Origin: Pseudonocardia sp. CNS-139
GTDB lineage: Bacteria > Actinomycetota > Actinomycetes > Mycobacteriales > Pseudonocardiaceae
Assembly: GCA_001942415.1 (NCBI GenBank)
Contig: MKJX01000223.1
Location: forward strand, 1 to 33,996
Direction of reading: 5' to 3'
DNA: 33,996 bases
Shown: one piece after another, positions 1 to 7,638 of the stretch
Layout: each line of letters begins with the position of its first letter
Position numbering within the stretch: the stretch's first letter is position 1
Program-made: the position numbers and the translations under genes
Notes under the pieces: model-generated
Databases searched by the model: none
The model's input: only the letters and a program-made list of their open reading frames with translations
Told to the model about the DNA's origin: nothing

Positions 1-149
1 AGCCAGACGGTGGCGGCGACGCCCACCACCAGGCCGCATCCGCCGAGGCCGAGCACGCGCCCGGGCCGGGCGCCCCCAGCCGGCGCCAAGCCCGAGCCAG
101 ACGGTGGCGGCGACGCCCACCACCAGGCCGCATCCGCCGAGGCCGAGCA
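1..149. repeat. 55-bp perfect direct repeat at the window edge
   Basis: Bases 1-55 recur exactly at 95-149, separated by 39 unrelated bases. Both copies lie inside the membrane protein gene and encode a Gly/Val-rich hydrophobic segment. Perfect identity at the very edge of the sequence suggests an assembly artefact or a very recent duplication. Confidence 0.9.
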
Positions 150-735
150 GCCGGGTCCGGACGGGGTCGGCCGGGTTGCGGGTGCTCAGCACGAGCAGTA
201 CGGCCGCGGCCGCCGCGAGCCCGGCCCCTGCGGCGAGCGGGATCCCGAGCAGGGTGCGCGACCAGCCCGTTGCGGTCACCGGCGGGACGACGGCCCGCCG
301 CGTGGCCAGCGCCCCGAGGCTCCCGGCCACCGCGAGCGGCGCCGACACGGCCAGCAGCACCCCGGCGAGCAGGCTCGGGAAACCCGGGTGCGGCGGGTGC
401 CCGTCCGGCGGCAGCGCCACGGCGACCCCGCCCGCCGCGACCCCGGCGAGCCCCGCGAGACCGGCCCACCCGGCACCGTCGGCCCAGCCGAGCGCGTCCA
501 CCCCGAGCCACAACGCCGCACCGCACCCGGCGAGCAGACCGCCGGCGAGCACCGCGAACGCCCGCCCGAGCAGCGGGCGCGGCCCGAGCAGCACCGCCCC
601 GACCACGGCGAGCACGGCCCCTGCGACGAGCACCGGCCCGGGCCCGGCGTCGGTGCCGAGCACCGCGGCCGCCGCCAGCCCCGCACCCGCGACCAGCAGC
701 AACGCCGTGACGAGGAGACCCGACCGCCGGATCAC
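1..735 (-). CDS. hypothetical multi-pass membrane protein, 3' end cut by window edge
   Basis: The minus strand reads an Ala/Leu/Val/Gly-rich protein starting at GTG 735, behind a purine-rich GGAGCGGA. After a short MIRRSG start come about five or six hydrophobic segments separated by short Pro/Gly/Arg loops, so it is an integral membrane protein; the C-terminus lies outside the window. No catalytic motif is visible and I do not recognise the family. The last 149 bases contain a perfect 55-bp direct repeat (1-55 and 95-149) offset by 94 bases. Because 94 is not a multiple of three, the second pass through the repeat is read out of frame, giving an Arg-rich tail that is unlikely to be real. It lies 93 bases downstream of the exonuclease III gene and could be cotranscribed with it. 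Confidence 0.55.
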   Translation of the reverse strand, partial: MIRRSGLLVTALLLVAGAGLAAAAVLGTDAGPGPVLVAGAVLAVVGAVLLGPRPLLGRAFAVLAGGLLAGCGAALWLGVDALGWADGAGWAGLAGLAGVAAGGVAVALPPDGHPPHPGFPSLLAGVLLAVSAPLAVAGSLGALATRRAVVPPVTATGWSRTLLGIPLAAGAGLAAAAAVLLVLSTRNPADPVRTRLLGLGGCGLVVGVAATVWLGLGAGWGRPARARARPRRMRPGGGRRRHRLA

Positions 736-791
736 CGGCCGTCCGCTCCGCTCCGCGCCGGCATGCGTGCACCGTGCCAGCCGGTCGCTGT

Positions 792-821
792 GCGAACAAC
801 CCCGGCGCGAACAACCCCGGC
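792..821. repeat. two tandem 15-bp repeats
   Basis: GCGAACAACCCCGGC occurs twice head to tail (792-806 and 807-821) in the gap between the exonuclease III stop and the membrane protein gene. No coding or promoter role is evident. Confidence 0.8.
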
Positions 822-828
822 GCACCGG

Positions 829-1682
829 TCACGATCGGTGCGGCAGCTTCTTCGGGGTCGAGGGCGGCGGGACGACCGGGCCGATGTCGCCGTCGGGCGC
901 GGTGTCGAGGTCGACGATCACCGGCGCGTGGTCGCTGGGCCCGGTGCCCTTGCGGGCCTTGCGGTCCACCCACGCCGCCGCCACCCGCCCGGCCGCGTCG
1001 GCCCCGGCGAGCACGAGGTCGATCCGCATGCCGAGGTCCTGGTGGAACCGCCCGGCGCGGTAGTCCCAGTAGGTGAACACGCGCTCGCCGGGCCAGCGGT
1101 CGCGGACCACGTCCTGCAGGCCCTGCCCCTTGATCTCCGCGAGCGCCTTGCGCTCGGCCGGCGTCACGTGGGTGGCGCGACGAACACCGCGGGGTCCCAC
1201 AGGTCGTCGTCGGTGGGCGCGATGTTCATGTCCCCGGCGACGACGGCCGTGGCCGGGTCGGTCACCGACTCGCGCAGCGCAGCCAGCCACTCCAGCTTGT
1301 AGAGGTAGTGCGGGTCCTCCGGCGTGCGGCCGTTGGGCACGTACACCGAGGTGACGCGCAGCCCGCCGCACGTCGCCGTCACCGCGCGGGCCTCGGCGGG
1401 CGAGCCGGGCTCCGGGAACCGCGGCTCGCCGGGCAGCCCCCGCACGACGTCGTCGAGGCCGACGCGCGACAGCAGCGCCACCCCGTTCCAGCGACCCTCG
1501 CCGAAGTGCGCCACCTGGTAGCCGCGCTCGGCCAGCGGCGCATCGAACGACTCCGCGAACGCCTCGTCGGAGAGCTTCGTCTCCTGCAGGCAGACGACGT
1601 CGGGCGCACGCTCGTCCAGCCAGGGCAGGAACCGCGGCAGCCGGGACAGGGCCGAGTTGACGTTCCACGTAGCCAGACGCAC
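829..1682 (-). CDS. xth: exodeoxyribonuclease III (AP endonuclease family), one frameshift
   Basis: Exonuclease III removes nucleotides from 3' ends of duplex DNA and cuts at abasic sites in base-excision repair. The start GTG 1682 gives the family N-terminus VRLATWNVNS; further motifs are CLQETKL (metal-binding Glu), VYVPNG, VVAGDMNIAP and the C-terminal SDHAPVIVDL (catalytic His). A frame break near 1175 is repaired by one base, turning GCGCC into GGCGCC and giving a VGATHVTPAE junction. The corrected product is 284 residues, slightly longer than the usual 260-270, with a Pro/Lys-rich tail. An upstream ATG at 1715 lies inside a hairpin and was rejected as start. The two frames are otherwise intact, so the break is probably a read error. 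Confidence 0.9.
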
Positions 1683-1710
1683 CCGCCGCAGGTTACTCGC
1701 GCGGACGCGC

Positions 1711-1757
1711 GGCACCGGCCGGACCGGCGGCTCCCCTTCCGCCGTCCGGCCGGTGCC
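1711..1757. terminator. 14-bp stem hairpin between P450 and xth
   Basis: Perfect inverted repeat GGCACCGGCCGGAC (1711-1724) and its complement (1744-1757) with a 19-base loop, directly after the P450 stop and before the xth start. This is a likely factor-independent or GC-type terminator for the P450 transcript. A TTTT run follows on the plus-strand side only. Confidence 0.7.
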
Positions 1758-1769
1758 TTTTCCCCGGTC

Positions 1770-2973
1770 CTACCCCCAGGTGACCGGGAGGCTGTGCACG
1801 CCGTCGAGGTTGGTGTTGACGCGCATCGGCACGTCCTCCGGCGCGACGGCCAGGCGCAGCGTCGGGAAATGGGTGACGAGCGCGCGCAGCGCGACCCGCA
1901 TCTCGACGCGGGCCAGCTGCTGGCCGAGGCACTGGTGCAGGCCGTGCCCGAAGCCCAGGTGCCCGCTCGCCTGCCGGTGCAGGTCGAGCGCGTCCGGGTC
2001 GGCGAACCTCGCCGGGTCGCGGTCGGCCGCCTGCATCGAGACGGTGACGGTCTCGCCGGCGCGGATCAGGTGCCCGTCCAGCTCGACGTCCGCAAGCGCC
2101 GACCGGACGTTGGTGTGCGCGATGGTCAGGTAGCGCATCAGCTCCTCGACGGCCCGGTCGGCCAGTGCCGGGTCGGCCCGCAGGGCGGCGAGCTGCTCGG
2201 GGTGGCTGAGCAGCGCGAACGTCCCCAGCGCGATCATGTTGGCGGTGGTGTCGAGCCCGGCTCCCAGCAGGAACGTCCCGACGCCGCGCAGCTCCTCGTC
2301 GCTGAGGTCGCTCGCGGTCAGCTCGCTCAGCAGGTCGTCGGTGGGCGCGGCCCGCTTGGCCGGCACCAGCTCCCCCACGTACGCGTCCAGGTCGCCGTAG
2401 GCCGCGAACCGCTCCTCCGGCGCGAGGTTGTGGTCGTTCACGGCCATCGCGTGGCGCTGGAAGGTGTCGCGGTCGGCGTACGGGACGCCGAGCAGCTCGC
2501 AGATCATCACCGCCGGGACGGGCTGCGCGAACGCGGCACGAGGTCGGCCGGCGGGCCCTGCCGCTCCATGGCGTCCAGGTGCTCGGCGGTGATCTGCTCG
2601 ACGCGGTCGGTGAGCAGCCGCATCCGCCGGGTGGTGAACCGGCCGATGAGCAGCTTGCGCAGGCGGGTGTGCTCCGACGGGTCGATCCCGGTGAGGTCCC
2701 CGACCGGCGCGGGCGGGATCTCGACCCCCTCCATGCCGGGGAACGGGAAGTGCATCAGCTCGTACCGCGAGCTGAACCGGCTGTCCGCCAGCACCGCGCG
2801 GGCCTGCGCGTGGCCGGTGACCAGCCATCCCTCGTGCCGTCGGGGTAGGTCATCCGGACGACCGGGTGCTCGTCGCGGATGCGGCCCAGCCCGGTGGGCG
2901 GGTCGAAGGGGCACCCGGCCGGGCGGGTGGTGGGCATGGCCGTCGCGGGGACGGCCGTGGGCGAGTCCTGCAT
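1770..2973 (-). CDS. bacterial class I cytochrome P450, two frameshifts
   Basis: This is a soluble haem monooxygenase needing ferredoxin and reductase partners, which are not seen here. The start ATG 2973 has a GAGGAGAAG ribosome site. In order: N-terminal CPFDPP, WLVTGHAQARAVLAD near residue 60, I-helix GAGLDTTAN, the ExxR of EELMRY, and the haem loop FGHGLHQCLG with its Cys ligand. Breaks near 2834 (ACGAG for ACGGAG) and 2542 (CCGCG for CCGGCG) are each repaired by one G, giving 401 residues, a normal P450 length. The general look is CYP105/CYP107-like, but the substrate cannot be told. It follows the DrrAB exporter genes on the same strand after 94 bases, so a linked role in making or altering an exported compound is possible but unproven. 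Confidence 0.88.
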
Positions 2974-3067
2974 GGTCTTCTCCTCGGTGGCCGCTCAGCC
3001 GGCGGCGGGTCGGCGGGCCAGGCTGCGGAGGGTGTGAACGGGCGGAACAGCGCCGGCCAGGACCCCG

Positions 3068-3862
3068 TCAGGCGTACTCACGGTTGAACAGCCGCTTCGA
3101 CCAGAGGTATCCACCGACTCCGATGACGAGACACCAGCCGAGGGCGAGATACGCGTTGTTGCCGAGAGGCTGGTTCATGAGCAGCCCGCGCAGCGTCTCG
3201 ATGATGGGTGTGAAGGGCTGGTACTCGGCGAACCAGCGCAGCCAGGCCGGCATGGAGTCGGTCGGCACGAACCCGCTGCCGAGGAAGGGCAGCAGGGTCA
3301 GCGGCATGGGCAGGTTGCTCGCGGTCTCGACGCTCTTGCTCACCTGGCCCAGCGCCACCGACAGCCAGATCAGCGCGACGGAGACGACCACGAGGAAGCC
3401 GATCGTGGCGAGCCACTGGCCGAGGTTCGCCGACGGCCGGAACCCGACGAGCAGCGCGACGCCGATCACGATGGCCAGGCTGATCAGGGCCTGGATCAGG
3501 CTGCCGATGACGTGCCCGGTCAGCACGGAGACGCGCGCGATCGGCATCGTGCGGAACCGGGCGATGATCCCCTCGGTCATGTCCATCGCGACCGAGATCG
3601 CCGTGCCCTGCACGACGGCGGCGACCGTCATCAGGATGATCGCCGGCGCGACGTAGTTCACGTACGCCGCGCGGCCCGCGGAGGGGTCGACGGGCCCGCC
3701 GCCGAGCCCGGCGCCGAGCGTCCCCCCGAAGACGTAGACGAAGAGCAGGAGGAAGACGATCGGCATCCCGACGAGCATCAGCGTCATCGACGGGTAGCGG
3801 AGCATGCGCCGGAGGTTGCGGCGCAGCATCGTCGTCGAGTCGGTGAGGGCGTAGGCGGTCAT
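3068..3862 (-). CDS. ABC-2 type transporter permease, DrrB-like
   Basis: This 264-residue inner-membrane permease has six predicted hydrophobic spans, beginning MTAYALTDSTTMLRRNLRRM and followed by a first span around residues 28-48. The C-terminal half carries the family pattern NLPMPLTLLPFLGSGFVP and PFTPIIETLRGLL, typical of daunorubicin-resistance DrrB permeases. Its ATG overlaps the TGA of the upstream ATPase gene (ATGA), so the two are translationally coupled and should form one efflux pump, probably two permeases with two ATPases. The reading frame is intact. The exported substrate is unknown; such pumps carry drugs, lipids or peptides. Confidence 0.9.
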   Translation of the reverse strand: MTAYALTDSTTMLRRNLRRMLRYPSMTLMLVGMPIVFLLLFVYVFGGTLGAGLGGGPVDPSAGRAAYVNYVAPAIILMTVAAVVQGTAISVAMDMTEGIIARFRTMPIARVSVLTGHVIGSLIQALISLAIVIGVALLVGFRPSANLGQWLATIGFLVVVSVALIWLSVALGQVSKSVETASNLPMPLTLLPFLGSGFVPTDSMPAWLRWFAEYQPFTPIIETLRGLLMNQPLGNNAYLALGWCLVIGVGGYLWSKRLFNREYA

Positions 3863-4837
3863 CGGACGGTCACCTTCTCGATCTCGGCCGTCTCGGCCTC
3901 GGACGTGGGGTTGCCGGTCAGGGCGAGGAAGACGTCGTCGAGGTCGGGGGTGTGCACGGTGAGCGCGTCGACCTCGACCGCCGCGCGGTCCAGGTGGTCG
4001 AGCAGCGCCTTCAGGGAGCGCACGCTGCCGTCGCCCGGCACCTGCAGGGCGAGCGCGTCGCCGTCGCGGAGCACCTGGCCCAGCGCGCGGGCGGCCGCGT
4101 CGAGGTTCGGGCGTCGGCGAACTGCAGGCGGACGTGGCCGCCGGGGATGCGACGCTTCAGCTCGTCGGCGGTGCCCTGGGCGACCAGCCGGCCGTGGTCG
4201 AGCACCGCGATCCGGTCGGCGAGCTCGTCGGCCTCGTCGAGGTACTGCGTGGTCAGGAAGATGGTGACGCCGCCGGCCACGAGCTCGCGGATGATCTGCC
4301 ACATCTCGCGGCGGCTGCGCGGGTCGAGGCCGGTGGTCGGCTCGTCGAGGAAGATGATCTCCGGGGCGCCGACCAGCGTCATCGCCAGGTCGAGCCGCCT
4401 GCGCATCCCGCCGGAGTAGGTGGCGGCCGTCCGGCGGGCCGCGTCCACCAGGTCGAACCGTTCGAGCAGCTCGGCGGTTCGCCGCCGGCCGCCCGCCCGG
4501 CCGAGGTGGAACAGGTCGGCCATGAGGAGCAGGTTCTCCTCGCCGGTGAGCAGGTTGTCGACCGCCGAGAACTGGCCGGTCACCCCGATCCGCCTGCGGA
4601 CGGCCTCGGGCTCGGTGGCCAGGTCGTGGCCGCCGACCCGGGCGGTGCCACCGTCCGACCCGATCAGCGTGGTGAGGATCTTGACGGTGGTGGTCTTCCC
4701 GGCCCCGTTGCGCCGAGCAGCGAGAAGACGGTGCCCCGCGGGACGTCCAGGTCGAGGCCGGCCAGCACGACGTTGGTGCCGAACGACTTCCGCAGCCCGG
4801 CGGTCAGGATCGCCGGTTGGACCGGATTCGCGTTCAT
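3859..4837 (-). CDS. ABC transporter ATP-binding protein, DrrA-like, two frameshifts
   Basis: This is the energising subunit of the adjacent permease. Motifs in order: Walker A as LLGANGAGKTTT once one base is restored near 4711 (GGCGCC read as GCGCC); Q-loop VTGQFSAVDN; signature YSGGMRRRLDLA; Walker B IIFLDEPTTGLD; and switch His replaced by Gln in FLTTQYLDEAD, as is usual for DrrA. The C-terminal extension (residues about 225-326) is the DrrA-type regulatory domain ending near TPDLDDVFLALTG. A second one-base loss near 4106 joins FADARN to LDAAARALG. The corrected length of 326 residues fits the family. It starts 24 bases after the DUF4097 gene with a GAGGGGGAG ribosome site. Confidence 0.9.
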
Positions 4838-4861
4838 GAGTCGCTCCCCCTCGATGAGAGT

Positions 4862-5713
4862 TCAGGAACGGCGGACGGTGATGTCGCCGTAGGACGTGTG
4901 GGCGTGCACCTCGACGGACCCGTCGGACTGCGGGGACGGCGCGGTGGCCTCGCCCAGCTCCCGGACCATCCGGCCGAACCCGGTGTAGACGTCGAGCCAC
5001 GCGGCGGTGCCCTCGGCGATGCCGACCTCGACGTCGCCCATCGAGGTCTTGAGGTCGACGGAGCCGTGCGTCACCTCGCCGAGCCGGATGTCGCCGTTCG
5101 CGCTCTTCGCCTCGACCTGGCCGCCGAGGGCGTGGCCGACGGAGATGTCCCCGTTCGCGGCCCGGACCCGGGCGTTCCCGGTGACCGTGCCGATCTCGGT
5201 GTCGCCGTTGGAGTTCTTGACGACGGCCGCGCCGTCGATCTCGCCGACGTGCACCCGGCCCGACCCGGTGGAGATGTCGGCGTCGCCCCCGACGCGGTCC
5301 ACCGTGACGTGGCCGGCGGCGGTGTGCAGGTGCGCGGGGCCGGTCCGGTCCAGCCCGAGGTCCCCGGCGGCCGTGCGCAGCCGGCACCCGCCGAGCGGGC
5401 CGATGCACCGGAAGTTGCCCATCTGCAGGTCGCCGCGCACGTTCGAGCCCGCGGGAAGCTCGATGGTGACGGCGACCGAGCGGCTCTTCTTCGAGAAGTC
5501 GAAGGCGCGGAACTTCGGGCCCTCGACGGTCAGGGTGCCGTTCGCGTAGTCGGCGCGGACCTGCGCGGCGGCCTTCACGTCGGACTCGTCCGACGGGTCG
5601 GTCGGGCGCACCTCCACGGTCGTGTCGGTGCGGTCGCCCGCGACCAGCCGCACGGACGCGGCGCCGAGGTCGACGACGAGGGAGATCGGTCCGGGGGTCT
5701 CGAAAGTGGGCAT
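4862..5713 (-). CDS. DUF4097 family beta-strand repeat protein
   Basis: This 283-residue protein has no signal peptide or membrane segment. From about residue 100 on it shows short repeated strands of the type TAAGDLGLD, TAAGHVTVD, TGSGRVHVG, NSNGDTEIG, AANGDISVG, SANGDIRLG and TSMGDVEVG, the GD-centred rungs of the DUF4097 right-handed beta-solenoid; the final rung is TSYGDITV. The family is widespread but its molecular function is not known. In Actinomycetes it is often found between a small ribbon-helix-helix gene and DrrAB-type transporter genes, exactly the arrangement here. The start ATG 5713 has a GGAGAGG site. The frame is intact. Confidence 0.88.
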   Translation of the reverse strand: MPTFETPGPISLVVDLGAASVRLVAGDRTDTTVEVRPTDPSDESDVKAAAQVRADYANGTLTVEGPKFRAFDFSKKSRSVAVTIELPAGSNVRGDLQMGNFRCIGPLGGCRLRTAAGDLGLDRTGPAHLHTAAGHVTVDRVGGDADISTGSGRVHVGEIDGAAVVKNSNGDTEIGTVTGNARVRAANGDISVGHALGGQVEAKSANGDIRLGEVTHGSVDLKTSMGDVEVGIAEGTAAWLDVYTGFGRMVRELGEATAPSPQSDGSVEVHAHTSYGDITVRRS

Positions 5714-5761
5714 GGCTGTGCCACCTCTCCAGTTCGGTGAAATCAGCTCGGGTGAGTCGGG

Positions 5762-5782
5762 CGCATTCCGGGCGGGAATGCG
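5762..5782. promoter_or_regulatory. 8-bp stem hairpin between RHH gene and DUF4097 gene
   Basis: CGCATTCC (5762-5769) pairs with GGAATGCG (5775-5782) around a 5-base loop in the 81-base gap after the ribbon-helix-helix gene. It may attenuate read-through, protect the mRNA, or act as an operator. Confidence 0.5.
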
Positions 5783-5794
5783 TGGGGTGCCGGG

Positions 5795-6331
5795 TCAGCG
5801 GACCCAGCCGGTGTAGCGCTGCGCTCCGCGCCTGGCGTGCGTGTCGGCCGGGTGCTCGCGGCCCGGCTGCTGCAGGGCCGCCGCCGCGACCTGGACGAGC
5901 CAGGCGTTGACCGAGCGGCCCTGCCGGGCGGCGGCGTCCTCGATCGCGGCCTTGAGGTGCTCCGGGAGCCGGAAGTTGATGCGCGCGGTGGCGCCTTCGT
6001 CGGCTCCCGGCACGCCATCCGGCGCCACCGTGGCGTCATAGCCGGCGGTGGATGCTGCGGCGGCGGCCGGTCCGGGCGCGCTCTCCGCCGGCGGCGGCGT
6101 CACCACGAAGTCCGGGTTGCGCCCGCGCAGGCGGATCTCGACGGAACCGGGAGCCAGGTCGCGGGTGATCTCGTCCGCTGCGGCCGACAGCGCGTCGAGC
6201 AGCGTGAGCCGGACGGCCGACTCCAGCGACGCACCGAGACGTTCGACGAGCGCACCTGCCTCCGGGCTCCCGGTCGCCAGCAGCTCCGCGAGCTCGTGAC
6301 CGAGGTTGTCCACATGCGAGGTCAGGTCCAT
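5795..6331 (-). CDS. ribbon-helix-helix (Arc/HicB-antitoxin-like) DNA-binding protein
   Basis: This 178-residue protein has two parts: an acidic alpha-helical N-terminus (MDLTSHVDNLGHELAELLA and on to about residue 75) and a C-terminal Arc-type domain (residues about 115-155) reading ARINFRLPEHLKAAIEDAAA then GRSVNAWLVQVA, the strand-helix-helix pattern of HicB/CopG-like DNA-binding proteins. An Ala/Pro linker joins them. The start ATG 6331 was chosen over an in-frame ATG at 6439 because a promoter and operator array fill 6332-6381; no ribosome site precedes 6331, consistent with a leaderless mRNA. No HicA toxin gene is adjacent, so a toxin-antitoxin role is unlikely. It is first in the operon with DUF4097 and the DrrAB-like pump and is probably its autoregulator. 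Confidence 0.8.
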   Translation of the reverse strand: MDLTSHVDNLGHELAELLATGSPEAGALVERLGASLESAVRLTLLDALSAAADEITRDLAPGSVEIRLRGRNPDFVVTPPPAESAPGPAAAAASTAGYDATVAPDGVPGADEGATARINFRLPEHLKAAIEDAAARQGRSVNAWLVQVAAAALQQPGREHPADTHARRGAQRYTGWVR

Positions 6332-6381
6332 GGCGCCACTATGGCGCATCGATGGCGCCATTGCAAGCCGGCCTGGCGCCA
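6330..6381. promoter_or_regulatory. leaderless promoter with four phased TGGCGC operator repeats
   Basis: TGGCGC(C/A) occurs with its T at 6331, 6342, 6353 and 6374 (steps of 11, 11 and 21 bases, i.e. one, one and two helical turns). Overlapping these on the minus strand are a -35-like TTGCAA (complement of 6361-6366), a 17-base spacer and a -10-like CATAGT (complement of 6338-6343), placing the transcript start at or next to the ATG at 6331. Ribbon-helix-helix proteins bind such tandem short repeats, so autorepression is the natural reading. Confidence 0.65.
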
Positions 6382-6419
6382 CGTAGCCAGGAACAGCCGG
6401 GCGCGCTACCGTGAACCAG

Positions 6420-6440
6420 TTTGTACGATGCCCGAACAAA
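6420..6440 (+). promoter_or_regulatory. candidate XylR (ROK) operator upstream of xylA
   Basis: TTTGT (6420-6424), 11 bases, ACAAA (6436-6440) form an inverted repeat just upstream of xylA. The right arm runs into the AAAGGAG ribosome site (6438-6444), so a bound repressor would cover it. The half-site TTTGTTC-like sequence resembles operators known for ROK-type xylose repressors, and such a gene lies at the end of this operon. Confidence 0.55.
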
Positions 6441-6450
6441 GGAGCTCGCG

Positions 6451-7638
6451 ATGCCGCAGCCCACCCGCGAGGACCACTTCAGCTTCGGCCTGTGGACCGT
6501 CGGCTGGCAGGCCGTCGACCCGTTCGGCACGGCCACCCGCCCCCGGCTGGACCCCGTCGAGACCGTGCACCGGCTCTCCGACCTCGGCGCGTGGGGCATC
6601 ACCTTCCACGACGACGACCTCGTCCCGTTCGGCACCGACGCCGCCGAGCGCGACCGGATCGTCGAGCGCTTCAAGGCGGCGCTGGCCGAGACCGGCCTCG
6701 TCGTCCCGATGATGACGACGAACCTGTTCACCCACCCCGTCTTCAAGGACGCGCGTTCACCAGCAACGACCGCGGCGTCCGCCGGTTCGCGCTGCGCAAG
6801 GTGCTGCGCAACCTCGACCTCGCCGCCGAGCTGGGTGCCACGACGTACGTGTTCTGGGGCGGCCGCGAGGGCGCCGAGGTCGACACCGCCAAGGACATCG
6901 CCGCCGCGCTCGACCGCTACCGCGAGGGCATCGACACGCTCGCCGCCTACGTCAAGGAGCAGGGCTACGGCATCCGCTTCGCCATCGAGCCGAAGCCCAA
7001 CGAGCCCCGCGGCGACATCCTGCTGCCCACGCTCGGGCACGCGCTCGCGTTCATCGCCGAGCTGGAGCACGGCGACATCGTCGGCGTGAACCCGGAGGTC
7101 GGCCACGAGCAGATGGCCGGGCTCAACTACACCGCCGGCATCGCGCAGGCGCTGTGGGCCGGCAAGCTCTTCCACATCGACCTGAACGGCCAGCGCGGCA
7201 TCAAGTACGACCAGGACCTGGTGTTCGGCCACGGCGACCTGCTCAGCGCGTTCGCCACCGTCGACCTGCTGGAGAACGGCGCGCCGGGCGGCGGCCCGCG
7301 CTACGAGGGCCCGCGGCACTTCGACTACAAGCCGCTGCGCACGGAGGACGTCGACGGCGTCTGGACGTCGGCGGCCGCGAACATGAGCACGTACCTGCTG
7401 CTCAAGGAGCGCGCGGCGGCGTTCCGGGCGGACCCCGAGGTGGCCGAGGCGCTGGCCGTGTCGGGCGTGGCCGAACTGGCGAAGCCCACGCTGAACGCCG
7501 GCGAGACCGTCGCCGACCTCAAGGCCGACCGCTCCGCCTTCGAGGACTTCGACCCGGTGAAGGCCGGGGGAGCGCGGCTACGGGTTCGTGCGGCTCAACC
7601 AGCTCGCGGTCGAGCACCTGCTCGGCGCGCGGTCGTGA
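6451..7638 (+). CDS. xylA: xylose isomerase, one deletion and one insertion
   Basis: It converts D-xylose to D-xylulose (and D-glucose to D-fructose) with two divalent metals in the cytosol. The protein follows the Streptomyces-type enzyme throughout: FGLWTVGWQ, TFHDDDL, TTNLFTHPVFKDGAF (catalytic His), VFWGGREGAE, AIEPKPNEPRGD, GVNPEVGHEQMAGLN, KLFHIDLNGQ, KYDQDLVFGHGD and GPRHFDYKP, including the metal-ligand Glu, His and Asp residues. Two indels: one G lost near 6750 (GCGCG for GGCGCG) and one G too many in the run at 7563-7570, after which the tail RGYGFVRLNQLAVEHLLGARS returns. Corrected length is about 395 residues, close to the usual 388. AAAGGAG lies 6 bases before ATG. The stop overlaps the xylB start. 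Confidence 0.93.

Noticed and set aside
10..1302. Plus-strand Pro/Arg-rich frame at the left edge
   Set aside because: Antisense of the membrane protein and exonuclease III; no ribosome site or domain.
1308..3656. Plus-strand frame of about 780 codons opposite the P450 and permease
   Set aside because: Antisense of genes with clear motifs; composition typical of a GC-rich shadow.
5795..6331. HicAB or other toxin-antitoxin locus
   Set aside because: The protein has an antitoxin-like DNA-binding domain but no small toxin gene lies next to it; context is a transporter operon.
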